Positions 45,297 through 56,981 of a stretch of DNA of 64,000 nt are shown one piece after another. The position numbers and the translations under genes were made by a program. The notes under the pieces are model-generated. The model saw nothing but the letters and a program-made list of their open reading frames with translations. It did not search any database and was not told the DNA's origin. Origin of the DNA: Isoetes taiwanensis (Eukaryota; Streptophyta; Lycopodiopsida; Isoetales; Isoetaceae); assembly GCA_021234155.1 (NCBI GenBank), contig JAJEKV010000234.1:1-64000 (forward strand), given 5' to 3'. Position 1 is the first letter of the stretch; each line of letters opens with the position of its first letter.

Positions 45297-46504
45297 AGAG
45301 TATTTCCTTATGGCTGCGGGAGATGACAGAAGTGTGTGGTTTCTTTGCTCTATATATCCCTTTCTACACGAGCATGTAGATACTAATCTCACCTAGCTGG
45401 CATAGGGATGTATGAACTCTAGAATATCTCAACCCAAGTACCGTTCAAAATACAGGGCAACAATATCACAGCCAAATATAGCCCCAACGGGTCTATATTC
45501 CATGAAATTCCACCCTTCTAAGTTCCTCAAAAGCCCATCCAGCATGATTAATATGATTTGATTATTTGATTGCAATGTACATATGATGGATCTAGTCCCT
45601 ATACTACAACAATGATTACTATGCTTCACTTATTCTTACACTATGATGACTAGGCACACTTACATTGAGAATATAAACAATCACTATGTGCATGATGGTT
45701 ATCTTTAGCTCTAGAACAATGTGGCTGGGATAACATACGATTTAGTCTGGTCGCATACTTATATGCAAAAAACATATTTTGATACTTAGGCGCGATATGC
45801 TAAGGGCTGTTTTGCATGTGATTATGTAGTGCATATGGTGAGTTTAAGTCTCTACCACGAGATCAGTTGATCGTACTTGAACCCATAACCTCAGAGCAAT
45901 GGAGTTTTAAGGTCCTCATTACTAGATTGATGTTGGTCATGTTTGAACCCATGACCTTGGGTGTGGCAGTTTAAGGTCCTGGCACTAGACCATGCCCCAA
46001 AGGACAAAGTTTTTATATTGTACAGTAACATGTTTCTATAGAACTGATGAACTAAATGAAACCAGTCATCACAAGACATTGCAGTATTTAATTCTAGCAT
46101 AGAATGGTGAGTCCGCTTTCATGTATTTGACGTATATACTCAGATAAACCTTTTTTGTGATTCATAATCACAGCCAAGTTTATCTCAAAACTATTGCTGT
46201 AGCTAGAGATGCCAGTTAATCTTTAAAAAAAATTCTGGGACTGACAAAGCTTTTAGACTATACTGCCGCACAAATACCCTTGCATGTCTAGTCCTGACTT
46301 TGTTATTTTTAGGCCTATTGTAGTAAACTTTTCAAAGTAGATCAATAAACGTTTTCGCAAAAGCCGGCTTGAGCTCTTTGATGTTGTTCTTCTATACCTT
46401 AGAGGCAATTTGGCATTTGTCACTTTCTCGGACTTGATTTCGAGGTTGTTCTTAAAGAGGGGAGTCTATCTTGATGATACTAGTATGTTCAAGGATGTAA
46501 ATTG
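45297..46504. other. Spacer with a SINE-like relic
   Basis: There is no gene. Segment 45577-45626 matches 36725-36778 in direct orientation, while 45646-45700 matches 36789-36844 inverted. At 45855-45995 the minus strand carries A- and B-box-like words. Confidence 0.5.
45880..45995 (-). repeat. tRNA-derived SINE-like relic, partly duplicated
   Basis: The minus strand reads TGGTCTAGTGCCAGG and then GGTCATGGGTTCAAACATG, like pol III A and B boxes. A second diverged B-box-like GAGGTTATGGGTTCAAGT lies just beyond. It is not a foldable tRNA. Confidence 0.45.
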
Positions 46505-47179
46505 GTATATTTTTTTTTTATTGAAGGCAGTATTTAATTAATATATGAAAAAGGTGTACATAGGATACATATGGATACAAGGACGAGAAAATCTGATGGT
46601 CTCTCAATGGTATAATCCAAGAGAGAAAGGAAAAAGAGGCTTTTTATAGGGGCAGCCTTGACCCTTGAACTAAAAAGAAACAGAGGTGATCTTCTAAAAG
46701 TTTTCAGATATGAGCAATCAACTAAAACGCAATCTATCTTTTGTATTTTTCTTCCAATTCCCCAGCTTTGGTTGATGAAGTTACTGTAAGAACAACCACA
46801 CATCTGACATTATAGTGGATTAAATCAACCAGACTGATCAATTGCTTCACAAATAAGTCCACACCTTGCATTATAATTTTGAGTGCAGGAACATTTGCAT
46901 GTAGAAGAGTCTCCATGGGATAATACTGGGCTCGACCCGAACTAATCCAACCACATGTCATTTATCATGAGATTGATTCTCTCCCACCTCATCGTTTTGA
47001 TGAACACCAGAATGTTACCCGAAAAATAAGGAGAGAGTTAGACTAGAAGAACGTCTTGGATCCATCTGATATCATATTTCGTGTATTGAATCACAACATG
47101 AGGCCAAATAATCTCCTGGTCAACTTTTCTACTAAACTTCTCGATAATTTTATACTATAAATCACTAGCATTTGCCCTC

Positions 47180-48050
47180 AGTGCAGAATACCAAGAATCT
47201 TAGATTTATTGCTGGGGGAGAGATACTCACAGCCCAAAGTAATGGCAGTCTGCCTCCCTTTTACCCGGTCCCTTGCCATGAGTTTTGATTTAGTAGGATT
47301 GATCTGCATCCCGAATAGTTGCGAAAGTTTTGCAGGATCAATTGAGTGTTCATAATGGATTGATGATCCATTTTCACAAACAGAAAAGTGTCGTCTGCAA
47401 AGTGGGCATGAGGAAGAACTGATCACCTTGAGTTTGAGGAAACTTGAGTCCAGTTATCATACCCCTTTGGCTGGCATCTTTGAAGGCACTATTTAATGCC
47501 TCCATAACAATAAGAAATAGAAAAGGAGCGAGAGGACAACCTTGTTTTACCCCTCTTTTGATCTCAAAGAAGGGGCTGCATTCTCCATTAATAAGAACGG
47601 AAGATCTAGAGTTCTTGAGAACAGCAAAGAACATACTAATAACATCCGGAGAGAAGCCAATCCATTGACAACACTTAATTAAAAAACTCCAACTAACCAT
47701 GTCGAAAGCCTTAATGATGTCAAGATTTAACAAGGAGATGTCTTGCCTGTTGTCCTTAGCCCAGTGCATACCAATAATAGCAGTAGCCACATTGTCAAGA
47801 ATACATATGTCCTTAAGATAGGCATTTTGAGTATTAGTGATGATCTAATCCAAGATAGGCTTGAGTCTCATGGCAAATGAAGCAGTGATAATCTTGTATA
47901 AGACATTCGTCAGGGAGATTGGTCTATGATCCGAGAAGGTACTAGGCTCATCCACCTTAGGGATTAAGGTAATGAAGCTCGTATTAATTATGTAGTCTAG
48001 AGTTCTAAGAAGAAGAAACTCATTGCAAATATTAGTAATAGTAGTGTCAA
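47180..48050 (-). pseudogene. LINE reverse transcriptase fragment
   Basis: Blocks in order are FITLIPKVDEPSTFSDHRPI, LLNLDIIKAFDMVSWSFL, IKRGVKQGCPLAPFLFL, then HFADDTFLF in another frame (about 47380-47400) and GMQINPTKSKLM (about 47290). The FADD motif carries the catalytic aspartates of target-primed reverse transcription. At least two frameshifts inactivate it. Confidence 0.9.
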
Positions 48051-48097
48051 TAATATCCTATGTTTTTTTGAAAAATTCGATTGGCAGGCCATGAGTC

Positions 48098-48397
48098 TTA
48101 CCATTTGATAGCCCAAAGTCTAAAGCCTGGGGAAATAGTGTTAGATAATAATCTATCAAAATCATCATTATGAAGTTTATGTTCCTGAAAGAAAACAATG
48201 TTGAAAGCAATAGAAGAAAGGCAAACTTTACGTCTATCACGCTTTGCACTGGAATTAATGCCGTGGAGATTCCAAAAGAGACAGTTAAGGTTAAGAAAGG
48301 GTTTTCTTGTGCACCCTAGAGCTCTTTTTAGTAGGTTCAGGGTCGAAATTCTTTTTCTGCTTCTTGTTGCTAAAGATGATGGTTTTCCAATTTGCAT
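48098..48397 (-). pseudogene. LINE APE-type endonuclease, N-terminal piece
   Basis: The minus strand reads LNLNCLFWNLHGINSSAKR followed by VFFQEHKL, the first two conserved blocks (nucleic-acid contact Asn and catalytic Glu) of the LINE endonuclease that nicks target DNA. The catalytic Asp and His blocks are deleted. Confidence 0.85.
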
Positions 48398-48599
48398 CCT
48401 CTTTTCTGTCTAAAATTTCATCATACTCAATAAAATTGGGGACAAAAATGTTGGATAGATCACTGTCACAGTTGAAGTTGTCCCAGAAATCATCTTCACC
48501 GTGAATATACTCCACTATAATATTATCAGTCTGGCCTTCCCCATCCCACAAAGGGATTTGACATTCATAGGCTCTGTCCTCAGATGATGGTCTGGTAAC

Positions 48600-50812
48600 A
48601 GTGAGAGGCATGAGAGAGGGTGTAATCTCTATATTCTTTCTCCCTCTCTAGCATTACAGAACTATCTATCACCCTTTCCTGCACATCAGAACCATCTTTC
48701 TCCCTTTCTTGCACTGCAGAACCATCTTTGTTCTGGTTCAATCCTAACTCCACTTCTTTCAGTAGGATGATGATCCCCAGTACTGATGCCATTTATGGGC
48801 ATGGTTGTCTTTTTATCTAGACCTCCTGACCGGGGCATTCATGGGAGTTTTGCCCTTGTTCTTTATTTTGTCCTTTTCTGAGTTTTCTTCTGCCTTGGGC
48901 TTAACAGGGGATTTGGAGTAAACAATATTGATATCCAAGAAAGTGTCAATATCAATACGAGTGCCAATATACTTCTCCCAGATTGAGTTGATTTCCTTAA
49001 TAAGACATACTAAAGGGAAGTCAGTCTAGAGGATAGAAACTTGGATAACCTCTCCAATGCAATTTCCAATGGCCTTTCAGTGACCTTGAGTCTGTCACAG
49101 GGTCCAAAAAATAGGAGGGAGATTGGGACAAGACATCCAGGTAGAAGTGGCTATGCTGGAATAATCATTAGGAATATAAAGAGGATTCCACTTTGAGATA
49201 TAAGCAGTACAATTGGCCACACTAGGAATTTTTTCCGATAAGAACAATGTTTCTGTGATGCTTATTCCTGCACAGAATTTGGAATGTTTTGCTATCCAAT
49301 CTAAGGATAAAAACAATAGGGATATTAATAACCTCGTTTAACCAATTCTTAACATCCAATAAGTTGGGGCAAGTCAGAGGAAAATGAATTAAAATACCAC
49401 TTCCAGCATATTTAAACTCTGCAGCTCTATCATCAATGGCAAACAAGTCAATCATGGATCTCCCCTTATTATCTATTAAATTCCCTTTAAAATTATTCTT
49501 TCCACACCCCCCACTATCATACATGCATGCATTCAGAAGAGCTTCTTTAAAAGAAAGAGTACCATTGAGTGTGTCATACTTTCCCATGACTGGGATCTTG
49601 GAGCGCAGTTGGGAGTCTGAGATCCTTGTAGAATTCTTGTCCAAGTTTAAGCTCACAAGTCTGGTACAATTAGGACATGGGCACTCATGAAGCTCACGGG
49701 GGTTGAAGCAACCATTTGAATCACAGATAATACAGTTCTTTGTAGGCTCAAGTTTGTGGAAAATAATTTCGTGCTTCACTTTGATCTCCTTTAGCTGCTG
49801 AGCCGCAGTAAGGGACACATTGTCTCTCTTGTACTTCTCCTTGAATTCCACAATCTTGTGGTCATCTGCTTCCTCCCATACCTGGACCAGTCTAAATGAT
49901 GCTTTGGACTTCCACTCCATTAGTTCAAGTTCTTCAGCCAGATCTTTTATGAGTTGAAGGAGTTCTACCATAGATTTTTTGGAAACTTGATTTTTTAAGT
50001 TGCAGCAATCCTTTTTGGAGTGTCTGGCCTTAACCTGAATCATCTGATATAAGAGCAGGTCAAGTTCTTGGAGTTTTTGTATCATATTCCAGACTAGATC
50101 CTTGTCATTGGCCTTTCCATCTGCGTACTGCTTCTCTAGCCTTCTGATTTCCTCTTGACAGGCCAGGATCTGGCCTTCTTTCTTGATCCCCATACATTCG
50201 ATAGCTGCATTTTGCTGGTCCCTGATAATGTCGAAGGTAACCATGAGATCCCTCATCTTCTGCCAAGCAGGGTCTCCAATTTCCTCCAGGTTGAAGATGG
50301 TTTTCCAGTCTTTGGAGTATTGTGCTACTGTAATCAAATCGCTTGGATCATCAGGATCCATTCCTTTGCTAGCTTTCCCTTTGTGAGTGACTTGATTAGG
50401 TCTCATTTTCAAGCACCAGGAGATGGATCTTGGGTCCTCAAAAAAGGTCTTGCTGAGTTTGGAGCCCAAAAATCCAGCAACTGAGTCGGATGACCCTAGG
50501 ATCAGCTTCAAGAATCAAAAGATTACTTATGGAATGGTTTCTTTGAATTGTTTCATGGAATCCCGCGTTATTAATTACTACAACTAGATTGTGTCCTTCC
50601 TCGAAGAAGGATAGAATGGCAAGAAAGTCTTTATCACTATCTTCACAGACTCTAAAAAAAGCTACAGTAGTCCCTGCTCTGGTGGCAAAGAGAATCCAAG
50701 TCTTTATGATTAGAATTGCTTGAGGTACAAGGTGGGCTCCAGGAAGGATGCTCTGGAGAATAGCAGAGGCCAGAGCCTCTGCTTCATCCATCGAGCATGG
50801 CTCCAGGGACAA
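48600..50812 (-). pseudogene. LINE ORF1 (DUF4283-like, zinc cluster)
   Basis: A 429-codon open stretch (49222-50511) is continued in other frames on both sides: MSLEPCSMDEAEALA at its upstream side and LPPIFWTL followed by KAIGNCIGEVIQVSIL downstream. The latter is the plant-LINE DUF4283 signature (compare the usual LP-x-FW ... IG). The middle is helical and highly charged and includes a cysteine cluster CIICDSNGC...CPCPNC near 49680-49735. ORF1 proteins of plant LINEs bind the element RNA. At least two frameshifts, near 50490 and 49230, split it. Confidence 0.7.
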
Positions 50813-50815
50813 GGC

Positions 50816-53097
50816 GCCAGTCGGAGCGCTTACTTGGGTGCCACATAGCCGTTCTCACCAAATTGGTACGATATTGGTTTTGTCAATTTTATGAACTAGG
50901 ACACAAAATATGCTGCTTAAGGTTATACACTGTATTGCTCACGAGATTTGTTCTTTCAAGTGAATAACTAATTCCTTTCTCTAAATTTTCTAACACCCAA
51001 GATCTTGTGCTTAATCTTTACCATGAAGTTTTTTTTTTCCTTTAGAGTTCTAATTCCCACATGCTAATTCTGCTTGGTATTCATATGATCTCCCCTTTTG
51101 AGCCGTTCCACAAAAAATGGACCATGCCATTAACTCTTCACTTAACCATTTTGGTTTGATGATTTCAAACTACAAGCTGTTAAGGAGGATTTTGTGTTCT
51201 TGCTACAAATTGTGGAACTTAGCTCTGCAGTGGTCAGCCTCTTCTACCATGATACTGTGATCCTCTATTATGCCATTGTGTTCACATAGGCATTCTTGTT
51301 CATTATTCCAAAGCTTGGAGTAAGTATATTTCTATAAAAAGAAATCGATGCAGTACCAAAAGATGATGTGGCGCCAAACTCTCTAAATGTGGAGCCCTGC
51401 ATCTTGCAAAGATCTTTACGACTTAGACGATGAGCATCTGAAGTTAGCAACTTCAAATAGGAGTGCGACATAAGTAGGGCATAAATGTTAGGTCCTATTT
51501 GTTGGCGCAATGTGGTGAGAAGTTTGGAAAACCCAAAGAAGAGGACTTCATAAAGAAACTCGATGAATTATACTGGCTAAAAGTGGAGTCGGAGAAGGAA
51601 AAGAAAAATGACAAGGAAAAGGAAAAGTAAAAAGAAAAGGAAAATAAGGAAAAGACGATAAGGATGAAGCAGCTTTGGAGTTGAGGACAAAGTTGTTGAA
51701 GCATATGCTGGAGATGGCAATGACATCAACTTGGTGAATGGGACTTAGGGATGCTAGAAGAAACTATAAAGGAAAACAAGGGAAGGGATCTCGTACAAAC
51801 TTTCATTAAGGACATGGAGAATAGGGCAAAAAGGTTGCCAGGTCTCGCTCTTTAATGGAACTTTTGGATCAGGAGCAGATTGTCAATGTGGATTTCGATA
51901 ATTTACGCGAGCATTTGCCTCTCCATCTAATCCACGCATGGATTGGTTGCATGGTTCATGATCATTGTTGCACTCAATATATATCTGAAGTTTTCTTATT
52001 ATTCTGTAAGTAAATGCAAATGCAATTCTAGATTATGTATAATACTACTAATCTGATACGAGCTTTTAATGTAATATGTATAACGAACCTAGGAATGGTT
52101 TTGCGATGACATTCTGGCACAGTAGGAGGGACTTGTCTACTGGTGGAGAATGGTTTGCCATTCTGGCAGCTGGGAGTGGGTTTCCCGCTTGTTCTCTAGA
52201 ATGGCAAAGCAAAAAGCATTCATCTACTATACAAGAGCGGTATTATTGTAGATAGAGTCCTGGGGGGTGCATCTATTATATAGGGATACGACATGTGCAT
52301 GCAAGGGTCGCCCAAAACCCCCTTGTATATGTCTTAGATATCTGCCAAAAATCCCCATTTCAGTCACATATTGTACTAGAGCACTAAGACAACGGGAATT
52401 CATTTATTGCAAATTTTCTTTCTATTTGTATTGGCAGTCAACATTAGTGAGGTGGAAGTTATCTTCCTGGCAGCTTTCTTATGAATCACGAAAATGTCAT
52501 GCGCACAAAAGTTCTCGCCTTGCAAGGCTTGAGCATTGATGCAGTTTAATCTTCCCGAGACCAGAATTTTTAGTCTTTAGGTAAGCTAAGATGTTCTTGC
52601 AGAAATTGAACCTGATTGACGTTGCATCGTAGTCTGGATATATTAAGCTGAGCTTATCAATCGACTGTTGTTGTTGGCAACGATGATTTGCAAAGTTCGT
52701 ATGAGCATTTTATGCTCTGATTCCTCTGCTTAATTGTCTTCTGCTCTTATTTAATGCTAGCATATCTGAAGCCTTGTTTTTTGCACAGGCATTACTTATT
52801 TGCAGATCGGTGCATTTTTTGTAACCTTAGATTAATGTTTTTCGTTGAGTTGAATGAGATTTGTTTTAAATCTTGAGGTCATGCTTCAAATGTTTCATGC
52901 ACATATTCTTCGTCTTTTTTATTTTGATGTAGTGTGATATTCTGCCAGCATCAGATATTTGCATGCTCTGCAAATATATCTCTATGCAAATATATTTATG
53001 TGATGTAAACATATTTCTCTACAAATCCATACTCCTGTTAATATTAAACCATCAAGGTGAAATCAGAATTGCAACTAAAAATCATTCCATCACATAA
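50816..53097. other. Spacer, no gene recognised
   Basis: A purine-rich GGAAAAG stretch lies at 51590-51660. Short open frames (52267-52539 and others) show no family signal. Confidence 0.4.
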
Positions 53098-53190
53098 GAA
53101 TAGAATAGAATAGAATGGCATGGCATGGCATGGAATGGAATGGAATGGAATGGAATGGAATGGAATGGAATGGAATAGAATAGAATAGAA
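53098..53190. repeat. (GAATA)n/(GGAAT)n microsatellite
   Basis: The tract has pentamers AGAAT, GGCAT, GGAAT and again AGAAT in blocks. It forms the tail of the truncated LINE. Confidence 0.9.
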
Positions 53191-53640
53191 GGGCTTTTAT
53201 TGTCCAAGGAGACCAAATAGCCTATAGAACCCAACAAAATAGCGCATCAGACTTATTACTGTTCGGGTTAAAAAACCCTAGCCCCGAAGGGTTTTTGGGG
53301 GAAAAACTGTGCCAGAAAACATATACCATGTACAAAACATACACCATGAGGAAAATATATATACGCCAGGCGAGTGCCCGAGAACATAGCCGATCCAGCC
53401 GATGACCTTTTGAAGGTATGATTCTAGCATCTGTACCAAGGCCGTGCTCAACATTTCATGTAGTGGTTAGACGGACCTAACGAACTCAACATAGCGGCCT
53501 GGGTTTGATCATACGTTGGACAGCTCTAAAAGATGTGGCGTTCGTCTTTCACTGCTCCCACTAACATTGACAGAGTCTGTCCTGGCGGGGCTCCCAAATC
53601 CATCTCCCCATCTCAATTCGGAGGCGATGTCCACCTATGC
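53098..53640 (-). mobile_element. 5'-truncated LINE 3' end with pentanucleotide tail
   Basis: The minus strand reads VKDERHIF-SCPTYDQT near 53500-53560, the C-terminal HCxxY-like block of LINE ORF2. A short 3' region and a (TTCTA)n/(TTCCA)n microsatellite tail follow at 53098-53190. Stops interrupt the frame. Confidence 0.65.
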
Positions 53641-54121
53641 AAATGGGTGTGCATGTATCATTGTGGGGAAGCAAAGGGTACATATTGTCAACCAGATTGG
53701 CAAAGAAAATGTTTTTTTTTTTTATTTCTCATACATCTGAAATGTCATACAAAACAGATGGTGACATGCCATGCACTAGAATCTTGATGCTTCCTCAACA
53801 GTTAAATCGTCAAATTTGCCCTTCTTTAAAGCGAGACAGTCAACACAAAAAGTTTAAGAGAACTCATCCAAGTTGCAGGTGCGGCAAAGACACCAACCAA
53901 TAGACAAGCAGAAACCGTTACATCAGCATGTAGAAACTGCACTTTAGAATCAAGTATGTCCATCCATGTTGCTCCACTTAAATAGGTGTTCTCCAATATC
54001 TTCCAGAATTCTCAATCCCTTGAAGAAAGAGATAAGCCAAAAATATTTAATTATTTGATGCCATAAGTTACTATTTCGGAGGACTGGCAAGGTTATCAGG
54101 CCCTAAACTGTAAACCATACT
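53641..54121. other. Spacer, no gene recognised
   Basis: Short overlapping open frames on the plus strand have no family signal. A T-run is at 53711-53723. Confidence 0.4.
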
Positions 54122-54299
54122 CTTAAACATCTGGTGTCATGCGATTATCTGGTCGCGGCAATCTCCACCATTAAATCATCATCTTGGCAGGGGAGGTTAT
54201 TTCTGATAATCCATCGCTCCTGAGCGATTATCAAGTTCACGGCTGAGATTGAGGAGATTATCAGACCATGGTGATAATCGCCTCCACCAGATGTTTAAG
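54122..54299. mobile_element. 178-bp MITE-like element with 15-bp terminal inverted repeats
   Basis: CTTAAACATCTGGTG at 54122-54136 is exactly inverted at 54285-54299, and the similarity continues inward (CGATTATC against GATAATCG). GATTATC/GATAATC words recur many times inside. No target duplication is evident. Confidence 0.65.
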
Positions 54300-54304
54300 G
54301 GAGG

Positions 54305-54402
54305 CCAACCCTCCCCTCTCGATGCCAACCCTCCCCTCTCGATGATTATGGCAGATAACCCTCTCGGCTTGCCAGCCTCGAGGGTTATCTGCCATAATCA
54401 TC
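54305..54402. repeat. 20-bp tandem pair and perfect 23-bp hairpin
   Basis: CCAACCCTCCCCTCTCGATG occurs twice (54305-54344). GATGATTATGGCAGATAACC... (54341-54363) is exactly inverted at 54380-54402 around a 16-base loop. This abuts the MITE-like element and shares its GATAA words. Confidence 0.85.
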
Positions 54403-55034
54403 TCAAGAGGAGGGTTATTCTCCTCTTCACGCATGCTGCAAAAAAGTATGCAGATGCAATCAAAAGCAAGTAGAAGAAAGTTAAAGATGCATTCATTTCT
54501 ACAGTCGTCTCCTCCCCATTCAATGGGGAGACGTCTTGTGCGTCAGCTACTTAACTAGGCACAATGGTAAAATTGATGGTAAAAAGATCTAAGAATTCCA
54601 CTAATATCTTCTGCTAACAACTACCTATCACACTTGGCCAATTTATGGCGAAATCAAGTAGGAGGAAGTTGAGGCGTCCTGTCGAAGAAATCAGTGTTTG
54701 ATTTCTCACGAAACTTGTACTGATAAGGCCTTCAGTACGTTTGCTTGGCTAATAGCAATGGATCTGATCGACCTTGCCATGGTACGGAGTAAACCAATTT
54801 GACCATTGTCCAGTAACTTATCTAATTATGTCTGTCATGGTTATTCGTTTCTTGCCTCACCATTGCCCCAAGACTTCCAGAATATATCTTTCAAAACAAC
54901 ATTCTAAAGCTTCTTCACTATTTACAAATTGTTCAAATGTACAAGTTTGGAACTTTGTAAGTTACATTATGGTTCATCATATAGTTACTTTATTGCTTCG
55001 CTAAAAAATGGCATTTCTTAGATTAAGCCATTAT
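54403..55034. other. 3' flank of the PLP-homeostasis gene
   Basis: There is no gene or clear repeat in this stretch. Confidence 0.5.
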
Positions 55035-56981
55035 TCATTTCTTTGCAGGATACTCTCTAGGTCCAAAGATTGTTGAACCAATTCTAACGTTTGTGCTTCC
55101 CATTTCGACCTTTCACAATATGCAAAAATTAGACATTTAAACATTGACACCGACATTTGATATAGAAAATAACTTACTGCTAACTCAAAATCACCAGACA
55201 TCCCCATTGACAGCTGAAGGTCTTCTTCAGGGATCTGTAGTTCATTGCACACATCTCTCCCGCAATTGGCTAATGTCTGCAATACAGAAAAGCAGTAAAC
55301 TTTGACAACTCTAAAGCACTATGTTCAAGTGATATGTTACCTTAAAATTTTCTGGGGTAGAGGTATAATCAGGCATTCCAATTGTCATCAAACCTGAGAA
55401 CTCCAAGTTCGGACATTCTGTTCTCACATGACGCACAAGTGCAAGACATTCTTCTGGTTCTACCCTGATTTAGCTGCATAAAATAATAAGGAAAATAAGA
55501 GGCAGGCGACTGGCATTTTACTGCAATATACAGCCAGGCTTTTTAAACTGGAGTGACCAAACAATACTTGAACTGGTGAATGCAGATCGTTAGTAGCTTT
55601 CAAATTAGAAATAACAGGTCTATGATTCTAAATGTCTGCCTATGTTACAATTCTATAAACGAGTAAGATCACTCACACTCCTCCCCACTCGTATTGACTT
55701 GCACCAGAACCTTTAAACGAGCTCGACCAAGTCCTGCTACAGCTCGGTCCAAATTATTTGCAACCTGCAAATATGATCCAAGCGTTTAGTGCCCCCAAAG
55801 GCAGGGCCTTCTTGTTGTAATTTTTTCCTCCAGATATTTAATCTGCTGCCGAAGTTTATGATCTAGTCCATAAGTGCAGACGTTATACAAGTTAATGAGT
55901 CAATGGTAAGTCTCAAAACAACATTTACCTTTTGGCTGTCAATCCCTTCAACCATATAGAGGTTAGGTACACTTGCTGCAACAATCATTAGATGTTAGAA
56001 ATAACAAGGAAACTGATGTGATATGTTATTCATTAAATACTATTTTACAACTATATACCTACTAGTGCCTTTGCTTTGTTACTCTGAAGGTGCCCAATAA
56101 AGTGCCATTTTATGTCGTCTGGAAGCTGCAACACAATAAAATGTTAACTATGATCCTTTATACATTTCAAGCTTATAAGTCAACCAAATTGAGATAAATG
56201 GACCAAGAATTAAGAGGACACCTGTGGCGCCTTTTCGATAATTTCTTGGACATAATTTTCTCCAAAGTGCCGATGGCCTACATTGTAAACTTCACTTATA
56301 AGACTGATAGGTTTTGTCTTGCTTACAGCAACTACAGTCACCTGGAAGAAAAGCAGCATCAGCGAACTAATTCTAAGTATAACCACAGATGCAGTCAGAA
56401 TAACTTAAAACTTTTTGGCTTTGTCTCTAACTGCCTTAACATCCTTGCTCCATTAGCAAAGGCATTCCAACAAGGTTTGCAGATGTTTACAATATTGAGT
56501 GAGTACTATTCGACAAAGCAACATATGCAAGTTCTAGGGTAATCACCTGTTGTCCATCCACATTTGACATGTTTGTAGGCTTTGGTTCCCTCCCATTGTT
56601 TCTGTTTGCCCCAAAAATAAATCCCTACATTCATTTCTCCAATAATGAATACACTCTGAAACTTAATGGAGATGGTACACCGTGCCATGGAACCATCATC
56701 GTAAGGAATCTAATTTCATTGTGGGCAACTAAGAAAATACAGATGTTATAGCTTGTTAAATGTGTTGCTGATAAGAAACTTTAGGTTCTACTATGCTCAG
56801 ACGTCGATCATCATGTGGGTTTTAGTCTCTGTTAAATGAATATTTTTGCACATAAAGATACGACTTTGGAAAGGAAGAGTACCCTAGAAGGAGAACGGCC
56901 GGACTTTTCAGCTGCTCGCTGCACACGGTCCAGCACGGATCGCAGGGCTTGGGCTACCGCTCCCTCCATCGCCCGCGCCAT
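55035..56981 (-). CDS. Pyridoxal phosphate homeostasis protein (YggS/PROSC family), eight exons
   Basis: The exons are 56981-56883, 56341-56222, 56125-56059, 55975-55929, 55764-55677, 55473-55341, 55276-55178 and 55109-55035, with GT/AG introns. They total 728 bp, one short of 729, which would give the family's usual length of about 242 residues. The fold is a single-domain alanine-racemase-like TIM barrel that binds PLP without known catalysis and buffers the cofactor. Visible signatures are VAVSKTKP (PLP Lys, about residue 41), [43 protein letters not shown] and [11 protein letters not shown]. The missing base lies at the start of exon 6 (about 55461-55466), where SKSG should run on to [14 protein letters not shown] miscalled homopolymer is as likely as a true lesion. 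The start Met is the first in the exon, followed by [16 protein letters not shown]. Confidence 0.9.

Larger units (their letters stand above)
46505..50815 (-). mobile_element. L1-like LINE with internal deletion
   Basis: On the minus strand the element runs ORF1 (48600-50812), start of the APE endonuclease (48098-48397), reverse transcriptase (47180-48050), 3' region and poly(A) (T-run at 46511-46522). The endonuclease is cut short after about 60 residues and runs straight into the reverse transcriptase region, so about 1 kb of ORF2 is missing. Frame changes are common. No target duplication could be fixed. Confidence 0.85.
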
